64,000 nucleotides of DNA from Rhizobium sp. CF080 (GTDB lineage Bacteria > Pseudomonadota > Alphaproteobacteria > Rhizobiales > Rhizobiaceae). The notes under the pieces were generated by a model. The model worked only from the letters and a program-made list of their open reading frames with translations. It was not told where the DNA came from and searched no databases. Position 1 is the first letter of the stretch; every line of letters begins with the position of its first letter. This document shows, piece by piece, positions 15,690 to 24,815 of the stretch. The stretch lies in the NCBI RefSeq assembly GCF_000282095.2, contig NZ_AKKC02000004.1, positions 1,302,001 through 1,366,000 of the forward strand. The letters are read 5' to 3'. The position numbers and the translations under genes are program-made.

Positions 15690-16406
15690 GTGGTAATGGA
15701 CTTCAGCCAGATCAGACGAAGCGAGCATCTGCCCGCCCGTATCGCATCGCAGATCGGACGCGAGATCAGCGACGGCCGGATCATCGCGGGCGAGAAGCTT
15801 CCCACGGAACATATTCTGGCAAAGACCTTTGGCGTCAGCCGATCGGTCGTGCGCGAGGCGATCGCGCAGCTTCGCAATGAAGGCTTGGTCGAGACCCGAC
15901 AGGGTGTCGGAGCGTTCGCTACCGATATCGAGCACCGTCATTCCATCCGCATCGAACAGGGCAATCTCGCCGACCGCGTCAGTTTTCAAAGCCTGTTTCA
16001 GCTCAGGCTGCCGCTGGAGATCGAAGCTGCCGGCCTCGCAGCCGTCAATCATACGGCCGAAGACCTTTCGAAGCTCGACGAAGCGCTCGAACAGATGACG
16101 GGCGGAGAGAAATGGACCGAGAAAGGAGTCCTAGCCGACCTCGCTTTCCACCGCCAGATCGCGGCTTCGACGCATAACGAATACTTCCTGCTATTCCTCG
16201 GTTTTATCGCCGAGCGAATTCATCTGGCGATCAATACGGCCCGGGAAGCCGCCGTGTTGACAGAAATCGTCGAGGTAACGATCGCCGAACACCTCTCGAT
16301 CCGCGATGCCCTTGCGAGCCGCGATCCGATCCGCGCACGGGAGGCGATGCGCCATCATCTCAATGGTGCGGCAAGCCGTCTAAACCTTCAATTGAAAGTA
16401 TATTAG
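15690..16406 (+). CDS. GntR-family regulator with FCD domain (FadR subfamily)
   Basis: A 238-residue repressor type. The N-terminal winged helix shows IASQIGREISDGRIIAGEKLPTE and the recognition region FGVSRSVVREAIAQLRNEGLVE; the C-terminal all-helical FCD ligand-binding domain holds the conserved metal-binding pattern DLAFHRQIA with H at ~150 and later HLSIRDALAS and AREAMRHHL. Such proteins bind metal and an organic acid. GTG 15690 is chosen because AGGGAG lies 8 nt upstream; ATG 15696 is an alternative. It is transcribed with the FAD-linked oxidase and stands before the TRAP operon. Two TTGTC-type palindromes flank it, at 14097 and 16516, which fits control of both transcripts. Confidence 0.9.
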   Translation: MVMDFSQIRRSEHLPARIASQIGREISDGRIIAGEKLPTEHILAKTFGVSRSVVREAIAQLRNEGLVETRQGVGAFATDIEHRHSIRIEQGNLADRVSFQSLFQLRLPLEIEAAGLAAVNHTAEDLSKLDEALEQMTGGEKWTEKGVLADLAFHRQIAASTHNEYFLLFLGFIAERIHLAINTAREAAVLTEIVEVTIAEHLSIRDALASRDPIRAREAMRHHLNGAASRLNLQLKVY

Positions 16407-16748
16407 GGGCTACCGCCGGCCCCCTCTGTTAGATCGATCCAGGCATGTGTTGAAAGCGAGCCCAAGCCGCTGGACAGCGAGTAAAACTCTCTTTAGAAAT
16501 ACCGTAGGTGGAGAGTTGTCAGACATCCTGACAATTGGCGAGCGCGGGAGAGGCGCTTTGCCGGCGATGGAGGAGAGGCTGATCGCACAGGACGTCAGAG
16601 AGCGCATCGAGATCTCGATTCTCGGGTTTGACCGCTCGCTCAACAATGCGGATCATCGGGGCAGATGCCTCAAGCGGAATTTTGGGTTGCCGGCGTTGAC
16701 CAAGAACCTCGCCCGACCTGAGCTTCTATAGGAATTCGGGAGGGGAAA
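16407..16748. other. TRAP promoter region
   Basis: About 340 bases between the GntR gene and the TRAP genes. No convincing gene; the main signal is the inverted repeat at 16516-16534. The TRAP ATG has GGGAGGGG just upstream. Confidence 0.4.
16516..16534. promoter_or_regulatory. GntR-type operator upstream of the TRAP operon
   Basis: TTGTCAG and CTGACAA form a perfect 7-bp inverted repeat around a 5-nt spacer. The left arm with its neighbour reads TTGTCAGACA, matching the TTGTC-n-GA core at 14097. Likely target of the FCD-type regulator encoded just upstream. Confidence 0.55.
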
Positions 16749-17282
16749 ATGCAAAAGGCAATCGATCTTTTTTTTAAGGCGTTGGAAGTTCTGTTGATCC
16801 TGCTGCTTTCAGCAATGGCGATCATGGTGTTTGCCAATGTGGTTCTTCGCTATGCCTTCAATTCCGGCATGTCCGTCTCCGAGGAACTTTCCCGCTACTT
16901 CTTCGTCTGGCTGAGCTTCGTCGGCGCAGTCGTCGCATTTCGCGAACATGGTCACCTCGGCGTCGAAAGCGTCGTGGCCCTTTTCGGCCGCAAGGGCCGG
17001 CTCGTCTGTATGATCCTGTCTAACCTCGTCATCCTCGCTTGCTCGATGATCTTTTTCTGGGGGACTTGGCAGCAGTTCGAGATAAACGCCAGCATGACCG
17101 CGCCGGTGACCGGCATTTCGATGATCTGGGTCTACGGCATCGGCCTGTTTACCGGCGCCGGCTTGTCGCTGATCGCGCTGGAGCGGCTGTTCCGCTATCT
17201 CACCGGCCGGGCAACGGCGGAGGAGATCAGTATCTTTGCCGGTGAAAACCTGACGATCGAGCAGATGGCGGAGCGTACCTGA
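16749..17282 (+). CDS. TRAP transporter small permease (DctQ type)
   Basis: A 177-residue membrane protein with four predicted helices, including LLILLLSAMAIMVFANVVLRY and a C-terminal YGIGLFTGAGLSLIALERL. The sequence ELSRYFFVWLSFVGAVVAF with HGHLGV after it is typical of DctQ. It joins the large permease and binding protein in a Na+-driven TRAP importer of organic acids. GGGAGGGG stands just before the ATG. Its stop overlaps the ATG of the large permease by one base (TGATG), so the two are translationally coupled. Confidence 0.93.
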   Translation: MQKAIDLFFKALEVLLILLLSAMAIMVFANVVLRYAFNSGMSVSEELSRYFFVWLSFVGAVVAFREHGHLGVESVVALFGRKGRLVCMILSNLVILACSMIFFWGTWQQFEINASMTAPVTGISMIWVYGIGLFTGAGLSLIALERLFRYLTGRATAEEISIFAGENLTIEQMAERT

Positions 17283-18559
17283 TGACGCTTATCGTATTCA
17301 TCGTATCGCTTCTCGGCGCCATGGCGATCGGCGTGCCCGTCGCGTTCTCGCTGATGTTCTGCGGCGTCGTGCTCATGTGGTACATGGACATGTTCAACAC
17401 CCAGATCATCGCCCAGAACATGATCGCCGGTGTCGATACCTTCACCCTGCTCGCCATTCCCTTCTTCATTCTTGCCGGCGAGTTGATGAACTCGGGCGGC
17501 CTGTCGCGCCGGATCATCGATTTCGCGATTGCCTGCGTCGGCCATATCCGCGGCGGCCTCGGCATCGTCGCGATCATGGCGGCAATCATCATGGCGAGCA
17601 TCTCGGGCTCGGCCGCGGCCGATACCGCCGCGCTTGCCGCCATCCTCATCCCGATGATGGCCAAGGCTGGCTATAACATTCCGCGTTCCGGCGGCCTGAT
17701 CGCCGCAGGCGGCATCATTGCACCGGTCATCCCGCCATCGATGGCTTTCATCGTCTTCGGCGTCGCCGGCAACGTCTCGATCACCCAGCTTTTCCTTGCC
17801 GGCATTTTCCCAGGCATCCTGATGGGCCTGTCACTGATCATCGCCTGGCTCATCGTCGTGCGGAAGGACAATGTCCAGCCGCTGCCGAAGGCGTCGACGA
17901 GCGAACGCCTGCGCGTCACCGGCCGTGCCGCTTGGGCGCTCGGCATGCCGGTGATCATCCTCGGCGGCATCAAGGCCGGCATCATGACGCCGACCGAAGC
18001 CGCCGTCGTCGCCGCCGCCTACGCGCTCTTCGTCGGCATGGTGATCTATCGGGAGTTGAAGCCCAGCCACCTGCCGCACGTCATCCTGCAGGCCGCCAAG
18101 ACCACCTCGGTCATCATGTTCCTGGTCGCGGCGGCGCTGGTCTCCTCGTGGCTGATCACCGCGGCCAACATCCCGGCCGAGATCGTCGGTTACATCGAGC
18201 CACTGATCGACCGCCCGATGCTGCTGATGTTCGCCATCATGATCCTGGTGCTCGTCGTCGGCACGGCGCTCGACCTGACGCCGACCATCCTGATCCTGAC
18301 GCCGGTCCTCATGCCGATCGTCAAGCAGGCTGGCATCGACCCGGTCTATTTCGGCGTGCTCTTCATCATGAACAATTCCATCGGCCTCATCACTCCGCCG
18401 GTCGGCGTAGTATTGAACGTGGTCAGCGGCGTAGCGCGCATTCCGCTTGGCAAGGTGACGGCCGGCGTGTGGCCGTTCCTGATCGCCGAAACCATCGTTC
18501 TGTTCCTGCTGGTCCTGTTTCCAGACCTCGTGCTCGTGCCTGCACGCTGGCTCCATTAA
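17282..18559 (+). CDS. TRAP transporter large permease (DctM type)
   Basis: A 425-residue membrane protein with about twelve hydrophobic segments. Characteristic DctM stretches are seen: IPFFILAGELMNSGGLSRRIIDF, the ASISGSAAADTAALAAILIP region, the GGIIAPVIPPSMAFIVFG loop and LMPIVKQAGIDPVYFGVLFIMNNSIGLITPP close to the C-terminus. It forms the solute and sodium pathway together with DctQ. The gene overlaps dctQ by one base and is followed by the binding protein 32 bp later. Which acid is carried is not readable; the DenD-like enzyme and the FAD-linked oxidase upstream suggest a four-carbon sugar acid or a 2-hydroxy acid. Confidence 0.95.
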   Translation: MTLIVFIVSLLGAMAIGVPVAFSLMFCGVVLMWYMDMFNTQIIAQNMIAGVDTFTLLAIPFFILAGELMNSGGLSRRIIDFAIACVGHIRGGLGIVAIMAAIIMASISGSAAADTAALAAILIPMMAKAGYNIPRSGGLIAAGGIIAPVIPPSMAFIVFGVAGNVSITQLFLAGIFPGILMGLSLIIAWLIVVRKDNVQPLPKASTSERLRVTGRAAWALGMPVIILGGIKAGIMTPTEAAVVAAAYALFVGMVIYRELKPSHLPHVILQAAKTTSVIMFLVAAALVSSWLITAANIPAEIVGYIEPLIDRPMLLMFAIMILVLVVGTALDLTPTILILTPVLMPIVKQAGIDPVYFGVLFIMNNSIGLITPPVGVVLNVVSGVARIPLGKVTAGVWPFLIAETIVLFLLVLFPDLVLVPARWLH

Positions 18560-18591
18560 ACCTGTCTCAAGCTCATCCATGGGAGGATAAT

Positions 18592-19596
18592 ATGAGAAAA
18601 CTGCTACTGGCTACCACCGCCCTTGCCATCGCCTGTGCGTCGGCTGTACCGGCCTTCGCCGAATTCAAGGCGCGCAACATCCGCGTCTCGAACGGCATCA
18701 ATGCCGACCATCCGGTTGGAAACGGCATCAATGCGATGCAGAAATGTTTGGACGAGAAGTCTGGCGGCAAGATGAAGTTGACCGCCTTCTGGGGCGGCGC
18801 ACTCGGCGGCGACCTGCAGGCCACCCAGGCCCTGCGCTCCGGTGTCCAGGAAGCCGTGGTGACGTCGTCGTCACCGCTGGTCGGCATCGTTCCGGCACTC
18901 GGCGTCTTCGACCTGCCCTTCCTGTTCGGCAATTCGCAGGAAGCCTACAAGGTGCTCGACGGCAAGTTCGGCGACATGATGAACCAGAAGCTGGATGCCG
19001 CCGGCCTTGTCAACCTCGCCTATTGGGAAAACGGCTTCCGTAACCTGTCGAACTCGGTTCGCCCGGTCACCAAATGGGAAGATTTCTCGGGGATGAAGGT
19101 TCGCGTCATGCAGAACAACATCTTCCTCGACACCTTCCAGAACCTCGGTGCCAACGCCACCCCGATGGCCTTCGGCGAGGTTTTCTCGGCGCTCGAAACC
19201 AAGGCGATCGACGCACAGGAAAATCCCTATGTGACGATCGATACCTCGAAGTTCTTCGAGGTCCAGAAATACGTCACCGAGACCAACCACGCCTACACGC
19301 CGTTCCTCTTCTTGTTCTCCAAGGCGATCTTCAACACCTATGCCCCGGACGAGCAGGCTGCCCTTCGCGCCTGCGCGGTCGTCGGCCGGGATGTGGAACG
19401 CCAGGTGATCGGCGATCTCAACAAGAAGTCGCTTGAGAAGATCAAGGCGGCCGGCCTGCAGGTCAACACGCTTTCGCCGGAAGAGCAGCAGCGCATCCGC
19501 GAAAAGTCCGCGGTCGTCTATGAGAAGCACAAGGCTGCAATTGGCGCCGAGGTAGTCGACGCCATCGTCGCCGAGCTCAAGGAAGTCCGCAAGTAA
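18592..19596 (+). CDS. TRAP transporter substrate-binding protein (DctP type)
   Basis: A 334-residue periplasmic protein. ATG 18592 has GGGAGG at 5 nt; the signal peptide is MRKLLLATTALAIACASAV with cleavage after AFA near residue 22. The DctP fold is shown by NGINADHPVGNG, FWGGALGGDLQATQALRSG, the F-D-L-P-F-L-F strand, the conserved AYWENGFRNLSNSVRPV segment that contains the carboxylate-contacting region, and MKVRVMQNNIFLDTF followed by AFGEVFSALETKAIDAQENP. It delivers an organic acid to the DctQM permease. A bidirectional hairpin terminator follows 36 bp after the stop. Confidence 0.95.
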   Translation: MRKLLLATTALAIACASAVPAFAEFKARNIRVSNGINADHPVGNGINAMQKCLDEKSGGKMKLTAFWGGALGGDLQATQALRSGVQEAVVTSSSPLVGIVPALGVFDLPFLFGNSQEAYKVLDGKFGDMMNQKLDAAGLVNLAYWENGFRNLSNSVRPVTKWEDFSGMKVRVMQNNIFLDTFQNLGANATPMAFGEVFSALETKAIDAQENPYVTIDTSKFFEVQKYVTETNHAYTPFLFLFSKAIFNTYAPDEQAALRACAVVGRDVERQVIGDLNKKSLEKIKAAGLQVNTLSPEEQQRIREKSAVVYEKHKAAIGAEVVDAIVAELKEVRK

Positions 19597-19631
19597 CGGA
19601 ACGGGCCGTATCCCGGATGTAGCCCGTCTGA

Positions 19632-19679
19632 GGAATGAAAACCCGCGGTGCCCCAAAGCGCCGCGGGTTACTTCATTCC
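19632..19679. terminator. Bidirectional terminator between TRAP operon and DMT gene
   Basis: AACCCGCGGTGC pairs with GCGCCGCGGGTT (one G-T wobble) around a 6-nt loop, and outer arms GGAATGAA/TTCATTCC extend the stem. It lies between converging genes and overlaps the stop codon region of the DMT gene, so it can end both transcripts. Confidence 0.75.
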
Positions 19680-20587
19680 GGAATGGCCGGAAGCACGCTC
19701 TGGCGCTTCTTGAGCGTCTGTTCGCGGATGAAGATGAACAGGCCGGAAGCGACGATCAGAGCTGCCCCGACCATCATGCCGAGCCGCGGCGTGTCGCCGA
19801 AAAACATCCAACCGAAGATCACGGCCCAGAGCAGCAGCGTATATTGAAGTGGCGCGACCGTCGCGGCATCGGAGATCTTCAGGGCGCGGTTCACCAGCAT
19901 ATGCGCTGCCATGGCAACGATGCCGAGCAGCCCGAGCAGGAGAAGGTCGCGGCTCGATGCGATCGGTGACCAATCCATAGGCGCGAAGACAAGGCCTGCG
20001 ATACCGGCGCCCATGACCTGGAAAAAGACCAGAGTGCTATCTGGCGTGCCGCGCAGGAAACGCCCGGAAATCAGCATGAAGGCAAACGCGGCGCTGCCGA
20101 CGATCGAAATCAGTGCCGGCACACTGAACATGGCACTCGAAGGTTCGAGCGTGATGATGACGCCGACAAAACCGACGGCAATCGCCGTCCAGCGCCGCCA
20201 ACCGACCTTTTCCCCGAGCAGGAAGGGCGAGCATGCCGCAACGTAGATCGGCGCCGCCAGCCAATAGGTCATGACATCGGCGAGCGGCAGGGACATGACC
20301 GCATAATAGAAGCAGAACACTTCGGCGGTTGAAAACGCCACCCGGGAGAATTGCATGCCGGGCCGTTCCACGGTCAGCAGATTGCCGAAGCCTGCCTTCC
20401 ACACCATCGGTACGAGAATGATCAGAGCTGCAAGACTGCGGACCAGGACAACCTGGCCAAGCCCATAGTTCGCGACGAGCCATTTGCCCATGGCGTCGTT
20501 CAAGGCGAACATCAGCATGCCGAGAAGCATCAGCATCGGGCCCGTCACGCTCGCGGTCTTGAGCACGGTCGCCGAGGATATAGTCAT
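19673..20587 (-). CDS. DMT-superfamily (EamA) transporter
   Basis: A 304-residue integral membrane protein with ten predicted helices arranged as two EamA repeats, the first around LMLLGMLMFALNDAMGKWLV and YYAVMSLPLADVMTYWLAAPI, the second around GSAAFAFMLISGRFLRGTPD and the C-terminal GMMVGAALIVASGLFIFI. Proteins of this family export metabolites or amino acids, or take up sugars and purines. The substrate cannot be told. The stretch ALNDAMGKWLVANYG resembles carnitine or acyl-amino-acid type rhizobial EamA members, but that is a weak hint. It converges on the TRAP operon and stands alone. Confidence 0.85.
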   Translation of the reverse strand: MTISSATVLKTASVTGPMLMLLGMLMFALNDAMGKWLVANYGLGQVVLVRSLAALIILVPMVWKAGFGNLLTVERPGMQFSRVAFSTAEVFCFYYAVMSLPLADVMTYWLAAPIYVAACSPFLLGEKVGWRRWTAIAVGFVGVIITLEPSSAMFSVPALISIVGSAAFAFMLISGRFLRGTPDSTLVFFQVMGAGIAGLVFAPMDWSPIASSRDLLLLGLLGIVAMAAHMLVNRALKISDAATVAPLQYTLLLWAVIFGWMFFGDTPRLGMMVGAALIVASGLFIFIREQTLKKRQSVLPAIPE

Positions 20588-21341
20588 TTTATTTGCACCT
20601 TAGAGGATTGGAGGCGTGGGACGTCCGCCCGACTAACGATGAAGGTGTGATCGAGCTCCCCGCATGATCACCATGCCGAGCCAATATTGCCTCCCCTTTG
20701 CGATTTCAACCACAGGTCATCGTCTTTGGTAAACCAAGACGCGGTATTTTCTCACTCTCAGCACATCGAAGCAAAGCTCGCCGGGCGTAGATCAAAAATC
20801 CGCGAGGGGAAAACGCAAGGCACCGCGTCATCCGCCAGCTCGTGCGGTGGAAACAACCGGCAAGACGCCGGTTGTCCTGCGTTTCCGCTGGTTAGACGCC
20901 AGCAACGACGCTGGATGCAGGATTATCATGCACTAATTTTCGAAGGAGGAGTGCTTTCCGCCCGCACAGATATCTGCCTTGCAAGTATGCCGAACAGGAC
21001 CTGAGTGCATGGTTATCTGACCATATGAGAAATATGAGTCCATTGCGCCGTTGACAAAATGTCGACAAAGTGATGACATATTCTTATCAAGCCGAGGGTG
21101 AGACGGGTGACGGAAAACCGAAAGAAATTCGGGGCCGCCATAAACGGGAGAGCAAGTGGATGCTGATGGGCATGAATGCCAACGGCCGCCATGCCGAAAA
21201 TTACGCGCATCTCCTGGATCCCGCTGCCATTGCCTGTGCTTCCAGACAAACTCTGCCGGAGACTGCTGCCGTGTTTCGCTTCTTGCCCGATGCCTTCAAT
21301 CAGGTGGCCTGCGCCGCCATCATCCGGTAGGGAGTTCCCGC
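20588..21341. other. Regulatory gap before the peptide transporter operon
   Basis: About 750 bases between the divergent DMT gene and the peptide ABC operon. It holds a perfect hairpin at 20854-20874 (CAACCGGC, 5-nt loop, GCCGGTTG) and a weaker one just after it. A plus-strand frame 21070-21330 ends 11 bp before the ATPase gene and an overlapping minus-strand frame of 112 codons also exists; I recognise neither and neither has a clear ribosome binding site. This is probably the promoter region and long leader of the operon. Confidence 0.35.
20854..20874. terminator. Hairpin in the leader of the peptide transporter operon
   Basis: Perfect 8-bp stem with a 5-nt AAGAC loop and no U tract. Possible terminator or attenuator element; a second imperfect GCTGG/CCAGC hairpin follows within 25 bp. 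Confidence 0.35.
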
Positions 21342-23174
21342 GTGACGTCAACCACCTCCACCCCGCTTCTGGTCGTGGACGATCTGTCGGTCGAGTTCGG
21401 TGCCTCCCGGGTCATCGAGAACCTGAGCTTTTCCGTTTCGGCCGGCCAGACGGTCGCAATCGTCGGCGAGTCCGGCTCGGGCAAGTCGGTGACCTCGCTG
21501 TCGATCATGCGGCTTGCGGACATGCTCGGCGCCAATTACCCGACCGGACGCATCCTGTTCCAGACCTCTGCGGGCGAAACCGACCTCCTGAAACTCGACC
21601 AGAAAAGGATGCGCAGCATTCGCGGCAAGGAGATCTCGATGATCTTCCAGGAGCCGATGACCTCGCTGAATCCGGTCTTCACGATCGGCGACCAGGTGGC
21701 CGAAATTTTGAAGTTGCACGAGGGCAAGTCGAACAGCGCAGCACTTGCCGAGGCGAAGCGGCTCCTCGACATGGTCCGCCTGCCCGATGCGGCGGAACTG
21801 CTGACTCGCTACCCGCACCAGCTCTCCGGCGGCATGCGCCAGCGGGTGATGATCGCCATGGCGCTTGCCTGCCGGCCGCGGCTGCTGATCGCCGACGAGC
21901 CGACCACGGCGCTCGACGTGACGATCCAGGCGCAGATCCTCAATATCCTGCGCGACCTGCAGAAGGAACTCGGGGCCGCCGTCATCTTCATCACCCACGA
22001 CATGGGCGTCGTCGCCGAGATGGCAGACGACGTGGTGGTGATGTGGAAGGGCAAGGCGGTCGAAAAGGGCAAGGCTCTCGATATCTTCGAAAAGCCCGTC
22101 AATGCCTATACGCGCGCGCTGCTTGCCGCCGTGCCGAAGCTCGGCAGCATGGCCGGCGAAGAGTTTCCCAAGCGCCTGCCGCTGACCGTGCTCGAAAACG
22201 GAGAACCGAAGCTCTCCGGTGTCGAGCGCATCCAGAATACCGCCCGCTACGATGCCCCTCCGCTGCTGTCAGTGCGCGATCTCGTGGTGCGCTTCGACAT
22301 CAAGAAGGGCCTGCTCGGCAAGGTCACTCACCGCGTCCATGCAGTCGAAAAGGTCTCTTTCGACATCCATCCGGGCGAAACGCTGGCGCTGGTCGGCGAA
22401 TCCGGATCGGGCAAATCGACGATCGGCCGCACCATCCAGCAGCTTCAGAAGGCGACCGCCGGCAATATCACATTCTCGGGCAAGCCCCTGTCGGCGATGA
22501 GCATGGCCGAGCGGCACAACCTGCGCCGGGACGTGCAATATATCTTCCAGGATCCGTTCGCCTCGCTCGATCCGCGCAAGACGGTCAGGTTCTCGATCGC
22601 CGAACCGATCCGCACCCATGGCCTTCTCGACAGCGAGAAGGAGATCGCAAAAACCGTCGATGCCCTGCTCGAACGGGTCGGCCTCACCTCCGCGCATGCC
22701 AGCCGTTATCCGCACGAGTTTTCCGGCGGCCAGCGCCAGCGCGTCTGCATCGCCCGTGCGCTCGCCTCCAAGCCGAAGCTGATCATTGCCGACGAAGCGC
22801 TTTCGGCGCTCGACGTCTCGATCCAGGCGCAGATCATCAACCTGTTCATGGACCTGCAGGAAGAGCGCGGCCTCGCCTACCTCTTCATCAGCCACGACAT
22901 GGCCGTTGTCGAGAAGATGAGCCACCGGGTGGCGGTGCTCTATCTCGGCCAGATCATGGAATTCGGCAATCGCCGCCAGATCTTCGAAACGCCTTCGCAC
23001 GACTATACGCGCCGGCTTCTGTCTGCCGTGCCGGTCGCCGATCCGCGCCGGCGCAAGCCGCTGGCGATGATCGAGGGCGAGATTCCGAGCCCGGTCCGGG
23101 CTGTAGGTAACGAACCGGTGCTTCTCGCCCGGGAGGAGATCGCGCCAGGCCATTACGTGGCCCGCGGCGCGTGA
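21342..23174 (+). CDS. Dipeptide/oligopeptide ABC transporter, fused double ATPase (DppD-DppF type)
   Basis: A 610-residue cytosolic protein containing two complete ABC domains. Domain 1 (~residues 5-260): Walker A GESGSGKS, signature LSGGMRQR, Walker [13 protein letters not shown]. Domain 2 (~310-575): [29 protein letters not shown]; the last replaces the usual PTSALD with ALSALD but keeps the catalytic Glu position shifted as is common in this group. Each domain is followed by the oligopeptide-type C-terminal loop ([12 protein letters not shown] and [14 protein letters not shown]). GTG 21342 is chosen because AGGGAG is 7 nt upstream and the protein starts just before the first strand. It energises the two permeases encoded at 24816 and 25745. 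Binding protein, permeases and an M14 peptidase follow in order. Confidence 0.92.
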   Translation: MTSTTSTPLLVVDDLSVEFGASRVIENLSFSVSAGQTVAIVGESGSGKSVTSLSIMRLADMLGANYPTGRILFQTSAGETDLLKLDQKRMRSIRGKEISMIFQEPMTSLNPVFTIGDQVAEILKLHEGKSNSAALAEAKRLLDMVRLPDAAELLTRYPHQLSGGMRQRVMIAMALACRPRLLIADEPTTALDVTIQAQILNILRDLQKELGAAVIFITHDMGVVAEMADDVVVMWKGKAVEKGKALDIFEKPVNAYTRALLAAVPKLGSMAGEEFPKRLPLTVLENGEPKLSGVERIQNTARYDAPPLLSVRDLVVRFDIKKGLLGKVTHRVHAVEKVSFDIHPGETLALVGESGSGKSTIGRTIQQLQKATAGNITFSGKPLSAMSMAERHNLRRDVQYIFQDPFASLDPRKTVRFSIAEPIRTHGLLDSEKEIAKTVDALLERVGLTSAHASRYPHEFSGGQRQRVCIARALASKPKLIIADEALSALDVSIQAQIINLFMDLQEERGLAYLFISHDMAVVEKMSHRVAVLYLGQIMEFGNRRQIFETPSHDYTRRLLSAVPVADPRRRKPLAMIEGEIPSPVRAVGNEPVLLAREEIAPGHYVARGA

Positions 23175-23212
23175 CGATCCGACATTCGGTTTTTCAACAG
23201 GAGCAAAAAACG

Positions 23213-24748
23213 ATGATAAAGATGCAGAGGGGTTTGCGGACGGCATTCATGGCGATGGCGCTCGCAGGCGTGGTTTTCGCGCCGGTCTCGGCTCTCGCCG
23301 CCGGCAAGCTGACGGTGTCCTCGCCGCAGGATCCCGGCAGCTGGGATCCGATCGACACTTTCCTGGTCAACTGGGCCTCGGTCTCGACCAATATCTTCGA
23401 CGGCCTCACCTATCGCGGCCCCGACCTGAAGCTCGTCCCGGGCCTCGCGACCTCCTGGGACGTGCTCGACAACGGCATGCGCATCCGCTTCAAGCTGCGT
23501 GAAGGCGTAAAATTCCACAACGGCGAGGCCTTCGACGCCGAAGCGGTGAAGTTCACCTTCGACCGTCTGCTCGGCCCGGAAGGCGCCAAAGGGCCGCAAC
23601 AGTCCAACTACAATTCGATCGGCAGCGTCGAGATCATCGACGCCAACACGGTCGAATTCAAGATGAAGGTCGCCGACCCGGTGATCCTGACCAAGCTCGC
23701 CGGTTACGGCGGCATGATCGTTCCGCCGAAATACATCGCCGAAAAGGGCGACGCCTATTTCAACGCCCATCCGGTCGGTACCGGGGCCTTCAAGTTCGTC
23801 TCCTATGAGCCGAAGGTGAACATCGTTCTTTCCGCCAATGCCGATTACTTCGGCGGAGCGCCGAAAATTTCGGATCTGGAATACAAGTTCATTTCCGAGC
23901 CGGCGACAGCGGTTGCCGAACTCCAGGCCGGCCGTGTCGACCTCGTCATCCCGCCAACCATTCCGATCGGCATGATCCCGACCATCCAGGGCAATGCCAA
24001 GCTCGCCGTGGTCACCTCTCCGGGCCCGACGGTCTATGCGCTGCGCTTCAATACGCGCGACGGCATCACCAAGGACCCGAAGGTCCGCCAGGCGCTGATC
24101 ATGGGCGTCGATCGCGATGCGATCATCAAGTCGATCCTCGGTGGCCAGGCACAGCCGATCGCAAGCTTCCAGGGACCGCTGTCCTTCGGCTTCGACAAGG
24201 CGATGAAGCCGCTTCCCTACGATCCGGCCAAGGCACAGGCTCTGCTGAAGGAAGCCGGCGTCGCGCCGGGCGCTGCCCTGCAGATCGACCTTCGCGGCAA
24301 CGAGGCGACCTTTATCGAGGTCGCCCAGGCGATCTCCGCCTACTTGCAGACGATCGGCATCACCGCGACGATCAAGCCCTATGAGACCAACGTTCTGCTG
24401 AACGACATCATCCCGAACGGCAAGACGGGCGCGATGTTCCAGCAGTCCTGGGGCGGCTGGACGCTCGACTACGACAACACTGCGGTCGCGATGTACAAGA
24501 CCAAGGAAAAGTGGAACCCCTACGACAGCGACCCGAAGATGGATGACCTGCTCGCCAAGCAGCGCACCATCACCAATGCCGCCGAGCGTGAAAAGGTGCT
24601 GCAGGAAATCGCCCATTATGCCGCCGACCGGGCGCTGGAAATGCCGCTCTACAATTTGAACGCCATCTTCGGCATCAACAAGCGCGTGAAGAACTTCACG
24701 CCGGTGCCGGACAGCCGTTTGAAGTTCACCGACGTCACCGTCGACTAA
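23213..24748 (+). CDS. Peptide ABC transporter substrate-binding protein (SBP family 5)
   Basis: A 511-residue periplasmic binding protein. ATG 23213 has AGGAG at 9 nt; the signal peptide spans about residues 1-28 (hydrophobic core ALAGVVFAPVSALAAG). Family-5 hallmarks follow: NIFDGLTYRGPDLKLVPGLA, then WDVLDNGMRIRFKLREGVKF with FHNGEAFDAEAVKFTFDR, the GTGAFKFVSYEP strand and, later, RQALIMGVDRDAIIKSILGG. Such proteins bind di- or oligopeptides or related compounds and present them to the DppBC-type channel. An 11-bp hairpin at 24759-24788 separates it from the permease genes, which may give the binding protein higher expression. Confidence 0.92.
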   Translation: MIKMQRGLRTAFMAMALAGVVFAPVSALAAGKLTVSSPQDPGSWDPIDTFLVNWASVSTNIFDGLTYRGPDLKLVPGLATSWDVLDNGMRIRFKLREGVKFHNGEAFDAEAVKFTFDRLLGPEGAKGPQQSNYNSIGSVEIIDANTVEFKMKVADPVILTKLAGYGGMIVPPKYIAEKGDAYFNAHPVGTGAFKFVSYEPKVNIVLSANADYFGGAPKISDLEYKFISEPATAVAELQAGRVDLVIPPTIPIGMIPTIQGNAKLAVVTSPGPTVYALRFNTRDGITKDPKVRQALIMGVDRDAIIKSILGGQAQPIASFQGPLSFGFDKAMKPLPYDPAKAQALLKEAGVAPGAALQIDLRGNEATFIEVAQAISAYLQTIGITATIKPYETNVLLNDIIPNGKTGAMFQQSWGGWTLDYDNTAVAMYKTKEKWNPYDSDPKMDDLLAKQRTITNAAEREKVLQEIAHYAADRALEMPLYNLNAIFGINKRVKNFTPVPDSRLKFTDVTVD

Positions 24749-24758
24749 AACTTCGCGG

Positions 24759-24788
24759 ACCCGCCGCCTTCGACTGGAGGCGGCGGGT
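24759..24788 (+). terminator. Intra-operon hairpin after the peptide-binding protein
   Basis: ACCCGCCGCCT pairs perfectly with AGGCGGCGGGT around an 8-nt loop, 10 bp after the binding protein stop. Probably a partial terminator or 3' stabiliser within the operon. Confidence 0.6.
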
Positions 24789-24815
24789 TCGACAAGAAAA
24801 CAAGGGAACGAGAGA

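Noticed and set aside
21070..21330. 86-codon frame just before the peptide ATPase gene
   Set aside because: Poor start context and no family; an overlapping minus-strand frame of similar quality exists. Could be a leader peptide but there is no evidence.
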